In this document: one piece after another, positions 7,919-16,592 of the stretch
Layout of the letters: every line of letters begins with the position of its first letter
Numbering within the stretch: the stretch's first letter is position 1
NCBI RefSeq assembly: GCF_014647795.1
Contig: NZ_BMPW01000024.1
Location: 1-64,000 of the forward strand
Length of the DNA stretch: 64,000 bases
Direction: 5' to 3'
From: Actinoplanes campanulatus
GTDB lineage: Bacteria; Actinomycetota; Actinomycetes; Mycobacteriales; Micromonosporaceae
Notes under the pieces: model-generated
Told to the model about the DNA's origin: nothing
The model's input: only the letters and a program-made list of their open reading frames with translations
Databases searched by the model: none
Position numbers and translations under genes: made by a program

Positions 7919-9184
7919 GTGAGGCGACGGGGCATGCTGGCGGCGGCCGGGGCGGCGGTGCTGGGGTCGGCCGGGGCGCCGGCCGGGGCGGTGCCCGGCG
8001 AAAAACGGGCGGTGCGCGTGCGTACCGGAATGGATCTCCTTGCCGGTGAAGAGTGGGCGAGGCTCCGTGGCGAGACCGTCGGGGTGGTGTCGAATCTGAC
8101 GGCGGTGGACCGCGAGTATCGGCATCTCGTCGACCGGATGCATGCGGCCGGGGTGCGGATCGGCGGGATCTTCGGGCCGGAGCACGGGTTCCGTGGGGCG
8201 GCGCCGGTGGGTGGCGGGGCGGCCCGGTCGACCGATGCGCGCACGGGTCTGCCGGTCTTCGACGGCTATCTGGCGACCCCGGAGGACTGGGCACGGCTGT
8301 TCGCCGAGGCGGGGGTCCGGACCGTGGTGTTCGACATGCAGGATGTCGGCGCGCGGTTCTACACCTACATCTGGACGCTGTACGAGTCGATGGCCGGCGC
8401 CGCCGCGGGTGGGCTGCGGTATGTGGTGCTGGACCGGCCGAATCCGATCGGTGGGCGGGCTTCCGGCCCGGTGCTGGATCCGGCGTTCGCGTCCGGTGTG
8501 GGGCGGAAGGAGATCGTGCTGCGGCACGGGATGACGGTGGGGGAGCTGGCCCGGTTCTTTCAGGGGGAGTGGCTGCCGCGGGTCCGTCTGGAGGTGGTGG
8601 CGTGCGAGGGCTGGCACGGTGGTCTCTTCGCCCGGGACACCGATGTGCCGTGGGTGATGCCGAGCCCGAACATGCCGACGCCGGAGACGGCTCTGGTCTA
8701 CCCGGGGACGTGCCTGTTCGAGGGGGTGGCGTCGCTGTCCGAGGGGCGGGGGACGACCCGGCCGTTCGAGCTGGCCGGTGCCCCGGGGCTGGACTTCCGG
8801 TGGCGGGACCGGCTGGCGGGGCACGATCTGCCGGGCGCCGAGTTCCGGGAGGCGTATTTCGAGCCGCGGGTCGGGAAGTTCGAGAAGCAGTTGTGCGCGG
8901 GTGTCGAGGTGCGGGTCAGCGATCCGGCGGTGTTCGATCCGATTCGTACGGCGGTGGCGATGCTGTACGAGGCCCGGAAGTATCCGGGGTTCGCGTGGCG
9001 TAACGACGGTGCCGGCGCGCGCCGTCCGTTCTTCGTGGATCTGCTGGCCGGTGGTTCCCGGTTGCGGACCATGCTCGACGCCGGCGCGACGGTCGCCGAT
9101 GTGGCCGGGGCCTGGCAGCCGGAGACCGCCGCGTTCGAAAAGCGCCGTCGGCCGTATCTGCTCTACCGGCGCCCCGCTGGGTGA
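7919..9184 (+). CDS. namZ: Exo-beta-N-acetylmuramidase NamZ-like (DUF1343), exported
   Basis: A 421-residue protein starting at GTG with TTTTGGAGG upstream. Residues 1-25 form an export signal with an RRRG start, possibly Tat type. DUF1343 hallmarks are all present: GPEHGFRG, FDMQDVGARFYTYIWTL, LDRPNPIGG, VMPSPNMPT, YPGTCLFEG and SEGRGTTRPFE. NamZ of Tannerella removes N-acetylmuramic acid from non-reducing ends of peptidoglycan glycans; a cell-wall recycling or scavenging role outside the membrane is likely. No MurNAc-uptake or MurQ-type genes are adjacent. Confidence 0.82.
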   Translation: MRRRGMLAAAGAAVLGSAGAPAGAVPGEKRAVRVRTGMDLLAGEEWARLRGETVGVVSNLTAVDREYRHLVDRMHAAGVRIGGIFGPEHGFRGAAPVGGGAARSTDARTGLPVFDGYLATPEDWARLFAEAGVRTVVFDMQDVGARFYTYIWTLYESMAGAAAGGLRYVVLDRPNPIGGRASGPVLDPAFASGVGRKEIVLRHGMTVGELARFFQGEWLPRVRLEVVACEGWHGGLFARDTDVPWVMPSPNMPTPETALVYPGTCLFEGVASLSEGRGTTRPFELAGAPGLDFRWRDRLAGHDLPGAEFREAYFEPRVGKFEKQLCAGVEVRVSDPAVFDPIRTAVAMLYEARKYPGFAWRNDGAGARRPFFVDLLAGGSRLRTMLDAGATVADVAGAWQPETAAFEKRRRPYLLYRRPAG

Positions 9185-9308
9185 GCGGAACGATCTCGGG
9201 CGGCTTGAGACGGCTCTCGGGGTCGGCCGGACCACCGATCTACGCCCGGAACGCGCGGCACAGGCCGGTGTCGCGGTCGGCTCGCGTGGAGCGGCGGGAC
9301 GGGTGGGT

Positions 9309-9350
9309 TGCGGTTGGGGGGTGCTCAGCCCGTACCGGGGAAGGGGGTTG
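9309..9350 (+). repeat. Dispersed ~40-bp repeat, copy 1
   Basis: Shares TGCGGTTG, a variable G-rich centre, CCCGTACCGG and AAGGGGG with copies at 22649 and 50330, all in the same orientation. This copy covers the last codons and stop of the tetR gene. Confidence 0.55.
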
Positions 9351-9954
9351 ATGGTGAAGGGAGAGTGGCGACGGCGCTGAGGATGAGGTCGAGGCCGAGT
9401 TCGAAGGCGCGGTCGGCTCGCGGGCGGCCCTGCCCGGCGGCTTCGATGGCGGTGACCAGAATCGGGTTGCGCGCCTGGGTGGGGTCCCAGACCTGGTCGG
9501 GTGCGGCGATGTCGAGGGCGGAGCCGATGACGAAGCTGTCCAGGACGGTGATCACGTCGAGGAGCTGGGTTGGCGGGATCCCGGCGGTGTGCAGGACGGT
9601 GGCGATGTCGTCATACATGTGGACGACGTCGGGGGAGGAGACGGTGTGCGCCGTGAGCATGGGGATGAGGCGGGGGTGGCGGGCGAAGGCGTCGCGGTAG
9701 CGGCGCAGCAGGGCGCGCAGGGTTTCGTGCCAGGTCGGCAGGGTGGGTGCGGGTGGCGTCTCGGCGAAGATGAGGGCGCGCATCGCCTCGATGATCTCGG
9801 TCTTGCCGGCGATGTGGTTGTAGAGCGAGGACGGGCGGACGGAGAGGGCGGCGGCCACCTCGCCGAGGGTGAATTCGCCGCGGGCGTCGACGAGGGCGAG
9901 GGCGGCCCTGGTGATCTTGTCGACGGACAGTTTCGGTGTGGCGGGGCGTGGCAA
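9325..9954 (-). CDS. TetR-family transcriptional regulator
   Basis: A 209-residue repressor. The N-terminal HTH spans residues ~8-55 (KITRAALALVDARGEFTLGEVAAALSV with RPSSLYNHIAGKTEIIEAM as the recognition and following helix). The remainder is a helical ligand-binding domain with the RYRDAFARHPRLIPML pattern of TetR_C-type regulators. Start is the TTG at 9954, preceded by AAGGGGG at 6-nt spacing. It is divergent from the agmatine/putrescine operon, and a TetR-type palindrome lies between. Likely ligand is a polyamine-pathway compound (inference). Confidence 0.85.
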   Translation of the reverse strand: MPRPATPKLSVDKITRAALALVDARGEFTLGEVAAALSVRPSSLYNHIAGKTEIIEAMRALIFAETPPAPTLPTWHETLRALLRRYRDAFARHPRLIPMLTAHTVSSPDVVHMYDDIATVLHTAGIPPTQLLDVITVLDSFVIGSALDIAAPDQVWDPTQARNPILVTAIEAAGQGRPRADRAFELGLDLILSAVATLPSPSTPFPGTG

Positions 9955-9997
9955 CGGGTACCCCCTTGCGTCGTGGTGCGGGAGGCCACCATAGTAA

Positions 9998-10014
9998 AAC
10001 GAATGCCGTTCGTT
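9998..10014. promoter_or_regulatory. TetR-type operator
   Basis: AACGAA-TGCCG-TTCGTT is a perfect 6-bp inverted repeat in the 78-bp gap between tetR and the amidase gene. TACTAT on the minus strand (9991-9996) next to it fits the -10 box of tetR. Binding here would block both promoters. Confidence 0.6.
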
Positions 10015-10032
10015 AATGGTCGAGGATGATCC

Positions 10033-10947
10033 ATGGAACTGATCCGGTCCGTCGTGTTCGACTCTCCCGCTCGTGTCGACGAGCCGGCCCGGCCGCCGTT
10101 GCGGGTCGGCCTGGTTCAGCACCGCTGGCGGGAGGACGGGGCTGAGCTGCGGCGGGTCCTCGCCGACGGGATCGCGACGGCGGCCGGATCCGGGGCGCAG
10201 GTGGTGTTCCTGCCGGAGCTGACGCTGTCGCGGTATCCGGCGTTCGAGGAGCCCACCGGCCGGCCGGCCGACCTGGCCGAGGATCTGGAGACCGGGCCGA
10301 CCGCGGCGTTCGCGGCCGCCATGGCCACCGGGCACGGCATCTTCGTGCACGCGTCGCTCTATGAGGACGTCGATCTCGGTGACGGGCTCGGCTACAACAC
10401 GGCGATCCTGGTGGATCCGTCCGGCGCGATCGTGGCGAGGACACGAAAAACGCACATCCCGGTGACCGAGGGATATGTGGAGGACCGGTATTTCCGGCCG
10501 GGCCCGGCCGAGGACGCCTATCCGGTGCACCGGTTCCTCGATGCCGGGATCGGGCTGCCGACCTGCTGGGACGAGTGGTTCCCGGAGGTGGCCCGGCTGT
10601 ACGCGCTGGGCGGCGCCGACCTGCTGGCCTATCCGACGGCGATCGGCTCCGAGCCCGACCACCCGGATTTCGACACCCAGCCGCTGTGGCAGCAGGTGAT
10701 CGTCGGGAACGCCATCGCGAACGGGCTGTTCATGGTGGTGCCGAACCGCACCGGTGACGAGGGGCGGATCAGCTTCTACGGTTCGTCGTTCATCGCCGAC
10801 CCGTACGGGCGGATCCTCGCCCAGGCGCCGCGTGGCGAGGAGGCGGTGCTGGTGGCCGATCTGGACCTGGACCAGCGCCGGGACTGGCTGACGCTGTTCC
10901 CGTTCCTGCGGACGCGGCGGCCGGACACGTACCGGGGTCTGGCATGA
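10033..10947 (+). CDS. aguB: N-carbamoylputrescine amidase (nitrilase superfamily)
   Basis: A 304-residue carbon-nitrogen hydrolase. The Glu-Lys-Cys triad is visible in LPELTLSRY (Glu), RKTHIP (Lys) and TCWDEWFPEVARLYALGGAD (Cys). The CWDxWFPE context is characteristic of AguB. It hydrolyses N-carbamoylputrescine to putrescine, CO2 and ammonia in the cytoplasm. It is first in an operon with agmatine deiminase and a putrescine-oxidase-like enzyme; its stop overlaps the next start by 4 nt (ATGA). GAGGATGATCC precedes the ATG. About 30 N-terminal residues extend beyond the usual start of the hydrolase domain. Confidence 0.85.
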   Translation: MELIRSVVFDSPARVDEPARPPLRVGLVQHRWREDGAELRRVLADGIATAAGSGAQVVFLPELTLSRYPAFEEPTGRPADLAEDLETGPTAAFAAAMATGHGIFVHASLYEDVDLGDGLGYNTAILVDPSGAIVARTRKTHIPVTEGYVEDRYFRPGPAEDAYPVHRFLDAGIGLPTCWDEWFPEVARLYALGGADLLAYPTAIGSEPDHPDFDTQPLWQQVIVGNAIANGLFMVVPNRTGDEGRISFYGSSFIADPYGRILAQAPRGEEAVLVADLDLDQRRDWLTLFPFLRTRRPDTYRGLA

Positions 10948-11945
10948 GCTGGCGGATGCCGGCCGAGACCGAGCCGCACACCTGTACGTGGATGGCGTGG
11001 CCGTCGTCGGGTTACACCCTCGGCGACGACCCGGACGAGGCACGGCAGGCGTGGGCGTCGGTGGCGCTGGCCGTGGCCGAGTTCGAGCCGGTCCGCATGG
11101 TCGTCGACCCTTCGGCCCGGCGGGAAGCGCGCCACTGGCTGGGTCGCGCCGTCGAGTATTTCGAAGCCCCGCTGGACGACGCGTGGATGCGGGACTTCGG
11201 CCCGACGTTCGTGGTCGGCCCGGCCGGGCTGGGCGCCGTGGACTGGGTGTTCAACGGCTGGGGGCAGCAGAGCTGGGCGACGTGGGAGCGGGACGCGCGG
11301 ATCGCCCGGCAGGTCGCCGAGTGGGCGGGCGCCACGGTCATCGGCTCGGACATGGTCAACGAGGGTGGCGGGATCCATGTCGACGGCCGGGGAACGGTCC
11401 TGGTCACCGAGACGGTGCAGTTGGATCCCGGCCGTAACCCGGGGTGGACGAGGCAGCGGGTGGAGGGTGAGCTGCGCCGCACCCTCGGCGCCGAGAACGT
11501 GGTGTGGCTGCCGCGCGGTCTGACCCGGGACTACGGCGAGTTCGGCACCCGCGGGCACGTCGACATCGTGGCCACGATGACCGCTCCGGGGACGGTGCTG
11601 CTGCACGTCCAGCCGGATCCGCGGCACCCCGACCACACGCTGGACCCGGTCCTGCGTGGCGTGTTCCCGACGGACTGGACGATTCTTGACCTGCCCGCGC
11701 CGGAGGGCCTGGAGGACGACGGCGGGCCAGTTGATCACTCGTACGTGAATCACCTAGTGTGCAACGCCGGTGTCGTCGCCTGCACGTTCGACGATCCCCG
11801 GGACGCCGCCGCACTGGACATCCTGGCCGCCGCCTACCCCGGCCGCCGGGTGCTCGGGGTCGACGCCCGGGCGATCTTCGCGCGGGGCGGTGGCATCCAC
11901 TGCATCACCCAGCAGGAACCGGCCATACCTGGAGGACTCTCGTGA
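10944..11945 (+). CDS. aguA: Agmatine deiminase
   Basis: A 333-residue agmatine/peptidylarginine deiminase-family enzyme that converts agmatine to N-carbamoylputrescine and ammonia. Motifs seen: MPAETEPHTCTWMAWP near the N-terminus, DDAWMRDFGPTFVV (substrate-binding Asp/Arg), NEGGGIHVDGRG, GHVDIVA, and the nucleophile in RGGGIHCITQQEP (Cys). It supplies the substrate of the upstream amidase. Stop/start overlaps on both sides (ATGA and GTGA) make coupled translation almost certain. Confidence 0.9.
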   Translation: MSWRMPAETEPHTCTWMAWPSSGYTLGDDPDEARQAWASVALAVAEFEPVRMVVDPSARREARHWLGRAVEYFEAPLDDAWMRDFGPTFVVGPAGLGAVDWVFNGWGQQSWATWERDARIARQVAEWAGATVIGSDMVNEGGGIHVDGRGTVLVTETVQLDPGRNPGWTRQRVEGELRRTLGAENVVWLPRGLTRDYGEFGTRGHVDIVATMTAPGTVLLHVQPDPRHPDHTLDPVLRGVFPTDWTILDLPAPEGLEDDGGPVDHSYVNHLVCNAGVVACTFDDPRDAAALDILAAAYPGRRVLGVDARAIFARGGGIHCITQQEPAIPGGLS

Positions 11946-13303
11946 CCAGCGACCCCGACTACGACGTGGTGGTGGTCGGTGCCGGCGTCACCGGGCTGAC
12001 CGTGGCCAACCGGCTGCGCGCGGCCGGCCGTAGTGTGATCGTGCTGGAGGCCCGCGACCGCGTCGGCGGCCGGTTGCTGACCGATACGGTCGACGGCGTC
12101 CGTCTCGAGGTCGGTGGCCAGTGGGTGTCGCCGGACCAGACCAGTCTGCTGGCGCTGCTCGACGAACTGGGCCTCGAGACCTACTCCCGGTACCGGGAGG
12201 GCGAGTCGGTCTACATCGGGCTCGACGGGGTGCGGTGCACCTTCGAGGGCGAGAAGTTCCCGGTGTCGGAGCGGACCGCCGACGAGATGGACCGGCTCAC
12301 CGTCGTCCTCGACAAGCTGGCCGCCGAGATGGATCCGCTCGAACCGTGGAACCATCCGGACGCCGACCGCCTCGACCGGATCTCGTTCGCCGCCTGGCTG
12401 GCCGAGCAGACCGACGACGCCGAGGCGCGCGACAACATCGGCCTCTACATCGGGCCGGCCATGCTGACCAAGCCGGCGCACTCGTTCTCGGCGCTGTCGG
12501 CGGTGCTGATGGCCGCGTCTGCGGGCGGTTTCAGCCACCTGGTCGACGCCGACTTCATCCTGGACCGGCGGGTGGTCGGCGGATTGCAGCGGGTGCCCCT
12601 GGCTCTCGCCTCCCGGCTGCCGGCCGGGACGGTCCGTCTCGGCGAGGCGGTCACGAAGGTGGAGTGGGACGCCGACGGTGCGACCGTGTTCACCGGGCAG
12701 GGCGGCTACCGTGGCCGCAACATGGTGATGGCGGTGCCGCCGACCCTGGTCAGCCGGGTGCAGTACGTTCCGGCGCTGCCACCGGTGCAGGCCCAGATGC
12801 GCCAGCACATCTCGTTCGGCCTGGTGATCAAGCTGCACATCACCTATGCGAAGCCGTTCTGGCGGGAACTCGGGCTGTCGGGGACGGCGTTCAGCCCGTA
12901 CGCGCTGGTCCACGAGGCGTACGACAACACGAACGAGGACGTCGAGGGTGAGACCCGGGGGACGCTCGTCGGTTTCGTCTCGGATGTGAAGGCGGACGGT
13001 CTGCTGGCCCTGGACGCCGCATCGCGCCGGGAGCGGGTGCTGGAGTCGCTGGCCGCCTACTACGGGCCGGAGGCGCTTTCGCCGGTGCACTACTACGAGA
13101 GCCCGTGGATGGCCGACGAGTGGACGGTCGGGGCGTTCGGCACCAGCTTCGACATCGGGTCGCTGACCCGTTACGGCCGGCATCTGCGGTCGGATGTCGG
13201 GCCGCTGGCTTTCGCCAGCAGCGATATCGCCGGCCTCGGCTTCCAGCACGTCGACGGGGCCATCCGCATGGGCGAGGCGGTCGCGGCCCGTCTGCTTTCT
13301 TAA
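11942..13303 (+). CDS. puo: Flavin amine oxidase, probable putrescine oxidase
   Basis: A 453-residue FAD enzyme in the canonical order: Rossmann motif VVVVGAGVTGLTVANRL, EARDRVGGRL, a substrate domain, and C-terminal FAD contact FASSDIAGLGFQHVDGAIRMG. Overall it resembles actinobacterial putrescine oxidases more than general MAOs, which fits its place after two putrescine-forming enzymes. Expected product is 4-aminobutanal (cyclising to pyrroline) with H2O2. The GTG start overlaps the deiminase stop and has GGAGG upstream. A 4-aminobutanal dehydrogenase is not in the window. The stop overlaps that of the convergent multicopper oxidase. Confidence 0.78.
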   Translation: MTSDPDYDVVVVGAGVTGLTVANRLRAAGRSVIVLEARDRVGGRLLTDTVDGVRLEVGGQWVSPDQTSLLALLDELGLETYSRYREGESVYIGLDGVRCTFEGEKFPVSERTADEMDRLTVVLDKLAAEMDPLEPWNHPDADRLDRISFAAWLAEQTDDAEARDNIGLYIGPAMLTKPAHSFSALSAVLMAASAGGFSHLVDADFILDRRVVGGLQRVPLALASRLPAGTVRLGEAVTKVEWDADGATVFTGQGGYRGRNMVMAVPPTLVSRVQYVPALPPVQAQMRQHISFGLVIKLHITYAKPFWRELGLSGTAFSPYALVHEAYDNTNEDVEGETRGTLVGFVSDVKADGLLALDAASRRERVLESLAAYYGPEALSPVHYYESPWMADEWTVGAFGTSFDIGSLTRYGRHLRSDVGPLAFASSDIAGLGFQHVDGAIRMGEAVAARLLS

Positions 13304-14763
13304 CGGCCATTTCTTGTACGCGTGACGACCGCCCCACCGTGGTGATGGTGGCCGGTGGGGATGGTGCGGGGGACGAGGTGCTCGGTGCCGGGGTCGACGA
13401 TCACGAACTGGCCCATCATGCCCTTGTCCTCGTGGCGCAGCAGGTGGCAGTGGTACATGTACGGGGTTGCCGGGTCGGTGTGGCGGCCGAACCGGACGGC
13501 CAGGCGCACGTCGGCGTGCTTTCTCAGGAAGACGGTGTCCTTGGGGCCGGCCAGGTAGGCCGGTGGCGGTTCGCCGTTGATGTCGAGGATGGTGAACGCC
13601 ACCTCGTGGATGTGGAAGTTGTGCGCGTAGGTGGTGTTGTCGATCTCCCAGATCTCCACGGCGCCGGCCGGAATCACCTCGTCGATCCGGTTCATGTCCA
13701 TGTCCCGGCCGTTGATCTCCGAGCCGGACAGCGCGAACCGGCGTACCCGGGCGCCCGGTGGCGGGATCACGGGGGCCGGGCCGCCGAGCGCCTGCGGCAG
13801 CGGCTTCGAAGGCTTCAATGAGGCGGCGGCGACCACCTTGAGCAGCTCGAAGTCGTCCTCCTCCGGGTCGTTGGCGTCCCTGCGGTTCTCGCCGATGCTG
13901 TTGAGCACCACGGTCTCGCCGGGGTCGAAGGCGGCCACGATCTCGATCCGCTCCCCGGGGCTGATCTTCACCCGGTCGGCCGGGACCGGTTCGCGCAGCA
14001 ACCCGGCGTCGCCGCCGACGACGTGGAACGTGCGATTGTCGGCGAACCCGATCCGGTAGACACGGGTGTTGGAGGCGTTGAGCAGCCGGAACCGCACCTG
14101 GGTGGTGGTCACCTCGACGTACGGATCGATCGTGCCGTTGATCATGATGGTGTCGCCGAGAAGGCCGAAGGTGCCGTTGTCGACCGGGCCGGTGACCAGC
14201 CGCCCGTCGGCGAGGATCTTGTCCTGGACGATCAGCGGGATGTCGTCGGCGCCGTAGTCCGACGGCAGGGCCGGCCCGCCCGGTTCGTCGATGAGGAACA
14301 GCCCGGCCAGCCCGCGGTAGACGTGCGTCGCCGTCTGCCCGTGCGGGTGCGGGTGGAACCAGGTGGTGGCGGCCGGCTGGTCGACGGTCCACTGCGGGGT
14401 CCAGGTGGCGCCCGGTTCGATGCTCTGGTGTGGGCCGCCGTCCATCCGGGCCGGCAGGCGCATGCCGTGCCAGTGCAGGGTGGTCGGCTCGGGCAGCCGG
14501 TTGGTGACCGCCATTCGCACGCGTTCACCCCGTTTCGCGCGGACCGTCGGCCCGAGATGATCACCGTTGATTCCCCAGGTGCCGTTCTTTCCGGGTTGCA
14601 GATTCAACGCGAAGGAACGGAACCCGTCCGGGTCGATTTCCGACGGCGCCAGCGGTGGGATGTGCAGCCTGTTGGCAAAGGTCAGCGGCTGTTCATTCGC
14701 TCCGGAGCAGCCGCTGAGCAGCGGTCCGAGAACGGCCAGGGAAAGGAGACTTCTGCGTTTCAC
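13300..14763 (-). CDS. Multicopper oxidase, lipoprotein
   Basis: A 487-residue three-domain laccase/CueO-like enzyme. The signal ends in a lipobox (LLSGC at ~14-18), so it is probably membrane-anchored outside. Copper motifs in order: TLHWHGMRLP, FHPHPHGQTA, HNFHIHEVAF and HCHLLRHEDKGMM (type 1 His-Cys-His with Met ligand). This set can oxidise phenols, Cu(I) or Mn(II) with reduction of O2 to water. A two-component pair lies upstream on the same strand, and a 16-bp palindrome precedes the promoter side. Copper defence or phenol oxidation is likely, substrate unproven. Confidence 0.88.
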   Translation of the reverse strand: MKRRSLLSLAVLGPLLSGCSGANEQPLTFANRLHIPPLAPSEIDPDGFRSFALNLQPGKNGTWGINGDHLGPTVRAKRGERVRMAVTNRLPEPTTLHWHGMRLPARMDGGPHQSIEPGATWTPQWTVDQPAATTWFHPHPHGQTATHVYRGLAGLFLIDEPGGPALPSDYGADDIPLIVQDKILADGRLVTGPVDNGTFGLLGDTIMINGTIDPYVEVTTTQVRFRLLNASNTRVYRIGFADNRTFHVVGGDAGLLREPVPADRVKISPGERIEIVAAFDPGETVVLNSIGENRRDANDPEEDDFELLKVVAAASLKPSKPLPQALGGPAPVIPPPGARVRRFALSGSEINGRDMDMNRIDEVIPAGAVEIWEIDNTTYAHNFHIHEVAFTILDINGEPPPAYLAGPKDTVFLRKHADVRLAVRFGRHTDPATPYMYHCHLLRHEDKGMMGQFVIVDPGTEHLVPRTIPTGHHHHGGAVVTRTRNGR

Positions 14764-14823
14764 GAAATCTATCGTGGCGTTTCATTCACGCCGGTGAAAT
14801 CGGTAGTGTCCCGGAAATGCGCG

Positions 14824-14839
14824 TACATCCCGGGATGTA
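14824..14839. promoter_or_regulatory. 16-bp perfect palindrome upstream of multicopper oxidase
   Basis: TACATCCCGGGATGTA lies between the response regulator stop and the multicopper oxidase start, 60 bp before the latter. Perfect symmetry without a T-run favours a protein-binding site over a terminator. Confidence 0.5.
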
Positions 14840-14840
14840 T

Positions 14841-15503
14841 TCAGGGCAGCCAGCCGGGCCGGATCCGTCCGGATTCGTAGGCCAGCACGACCAGTTGGGC
14901 GCGGTCGCGCAGGCCGAGTTTGGTGAGGATCCGGCTGACGTGGGTCTTGGTGGTGGCGTAGCTGATCGCCAGCCGGGCGGCGATCTCCTCGTTCGACAGC
15001 CCGGCCGCGACCAGGTCGAGGATCTCGGTCTCGCGTCCGGTCAGGACGTCCAGCAGCGGGGCGGGCGGCGGGGTGAGCCGGCCGGCCGTCTCGGCGATCA
15101 GGCGGCGGGTCACCGACGGGGCGAGCAGGGCGTCGCCGCGGGCCACCACCCGTACGGCGTGGATCAGCTCGTCCGGTTCCAGGTCCTTGAGCAGGAAACC
15201 GCTGGCGCCGGCGCGGATGGCCCCGTACACGTACTCGTCGGACTCGTAGGTGGTGAGGATGACGACCCGGACGCCGGCCAGTTCGGGGTCGGCGCAGATC
15301 CGGCGGGTGGCGGCGAGCCCGTCGGCGCCGGGCATGCGGATGTCCATCAGCATCACGTCCGGCCGGGCGGAGCGGGCCAGTTCCACGGCCTGTGTGCCGT
15401 CGGCGGCCTCACCGGCGACGGTCATGTCCGGTTCACCGTTGAGGATGGCGCGGAATCCCGCCCGTACCAGTGCCTGATCGTCGGCCAGGGCGACGGAGAT
15501 CAT
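14841..15503 (-). CDS. NarL/LuxR-family response regulator
   Basis: A 220-residue regulator. The receiver domain has acidic residues in ALADDQ, phosphoacceptor Asp in VMLMDIRMPG, Thr in VILTTY and Lys in FLLKDLEP. The C-terminal LuxR HTH reads LTGRETEILDLVAAGLSNEE, then IAARLAISYATTKTHVSRIL. The start overlaps the kinase stop by 4 nt, so the pair is co-translated. Target unknown; the multicopper oxidase downstream on the same strand is a candidate. Confidence 0.92.
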   Translation of the reverse strand: MISVALADDQALVRAGFRAILNGEPDMTVAGEAADGTQAVELARSARPDVMLMDIRMPGADGLAATRRICADPELAGVRVVILTTYESDEYVYGAIRAGASGFLLKDLEPDELIHAVRVVARGDALLAPSVTRRLIAETAGRLTPPPAPLLDVLTGRETEILDLVAAGLSNEEIAARLAISYATTKTHVSRILTKLGLRDRAQLVVLAYESGRIRPGWLP

Positions 15504-16588
15504 CGCGTGCCGTCCTCGGCAAGGGTGAGGGGGATCCGGGCGCGGACCTGAAAGCCGCCACCGGGCCGTGGCCCGGCCCGCAGCTCGCCGCCGAGGGCGG
15601 TGGCCCGTTCGGTCATGCCGCGCAGGCCGTTGCCCTCGGTGACGGCGGCGGTCGAGGGTCCGTCGTCGGTGACCGTGACCAGCAGATCCGGGCCGTCCAC
15701 CAGCAGGGTGACCTCGGCGCTGCCGGCGCCGGCGTGCCGGATCGTGTTGGTCAGCGCCTCCTGGACGATCCGGTAGGCGGCCGCCTGCACCGCGGCCGGC
15801 ACCGTCGCCTCCACCGGCGTTGCGGTGACGTGCACCGGCAGGCCGGCGGCCTCGGTGCGGCCGATCAGGGCGGGCAGGCCGGCGAGCGACGGCTCGTCGT
15901 CGCGGAGCACGCCGAGCACCGTGCGCACCTCCCGCAGCGCCTCCTTACCGGCGGCGCGAATGGTGCGCAGCGCCTGGAACGCGCCGTCCGGTTCCCGGGT
16001 GTGCAGGGCGGCGCCGGCCTGCACGGTGATCATCGACAGTTGGTGGGCGAGGACGTCGTGTAGTTCCCGGGCGATCCGCAGCCGTTCCTCGGCGGCACGG
16101 CGCAGCGCCTCGTTCTCCCGGCTCGCCTCGGCCAGCGCGGCCCGTTGCTCGGCCTCTTCGACCTGCCGGGCCCGGCTGCGGGCCACCTCGCCGAGCACGA
16201 CCGGCAGCAGCAGGATCGGCGCGATCCCGATGAGCGCCTGGATCGGGTCGCCGCCGGCCGCCGCGAACACGGCCGTCATCAGCATCGCGGCGGCGCCGGC
16301 CGGGACCGGCCCGCGTTCACGGGCGGTGGTGTAGAGGGCGACGACCGGCGCCAGGATCAGCGGCGCGTCCGGAAAGCCGAGCGGGTAGTAGAGCAGCGTC
16401 GCGGTCGCGGTGACGGCCAGGACGGTGACCGGGAAACGCTGCCGCCACAGCAGCGCGGCACAGGCGGCAGCGACCAGCGCCGCGCCGGCGGGCAGCAGCG
16501 GCCGGTCACCGTCGGCGCCGGTCAGCGCGGTGACCACGGTGAGCGCGGCGACGGCCGCGGCGATCACGGCATCCCGGGGCGGCCGCAC
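15500..16588 (-). CDS. Sensor histidine kinase (HisKA_3)
   Basis: A 362-residue kinase with about five N-terminal membrane helices (residues ~5-130), a coiled region rich in Glu/Arg, the HisKA_3 phosphoacceptor box RIARELHDVLAHQLSMITVQ and an ATPase domain (N-box EALTNTIRHAG; DDGPS; GNGLRGMTERA). The GTG at 16588 is chosen since it begins just past the upstream gene stop. A GTG at 16631-16633 inside that gene is an alternative. Partner of the overlapping LuxR regulator. Confidence 0.88.
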   Translation of the reverse strand: MRPPRDAVIAAAVAALTVVTALTGADGDRPLLPAGAALVAAACAALLWRQRFPVTVLAVTATATLLYYPLGFPDAPLILAPVVALYTTARERGPVPAGAAAMLMTAVFAAAGGDPIQALIGIAPILLLPVVLGEVARSRARQVEEAEQRAALAEASRENEALRRAAEERLRIARELHDVLAHQLSMITVQAGAALHTREPDGAFQALRTIRAAGKEALREVRTVLGVLRDDEPSLAGLPALIGRTEAAGLPVHVTATPVEATVPAAVQAAAYRIVQEALTNTIRHAGAGSAEVTLLVDGPDLLVTVTDDGPSTAAVTEGNGLRGMTERATALGGELRAGPRPGGGFQVRARIPLTLAEDGTR

Positions 16589-16592
16589 CCGG

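Noticed and set aside
11834-14392. 852-codon open frame on the minus strand
   Set aside because: It runs antisense through the amine oxidase and out of frame through the multicopper oxidase; Arg/Gly-rich shadow of GC-biased codons.
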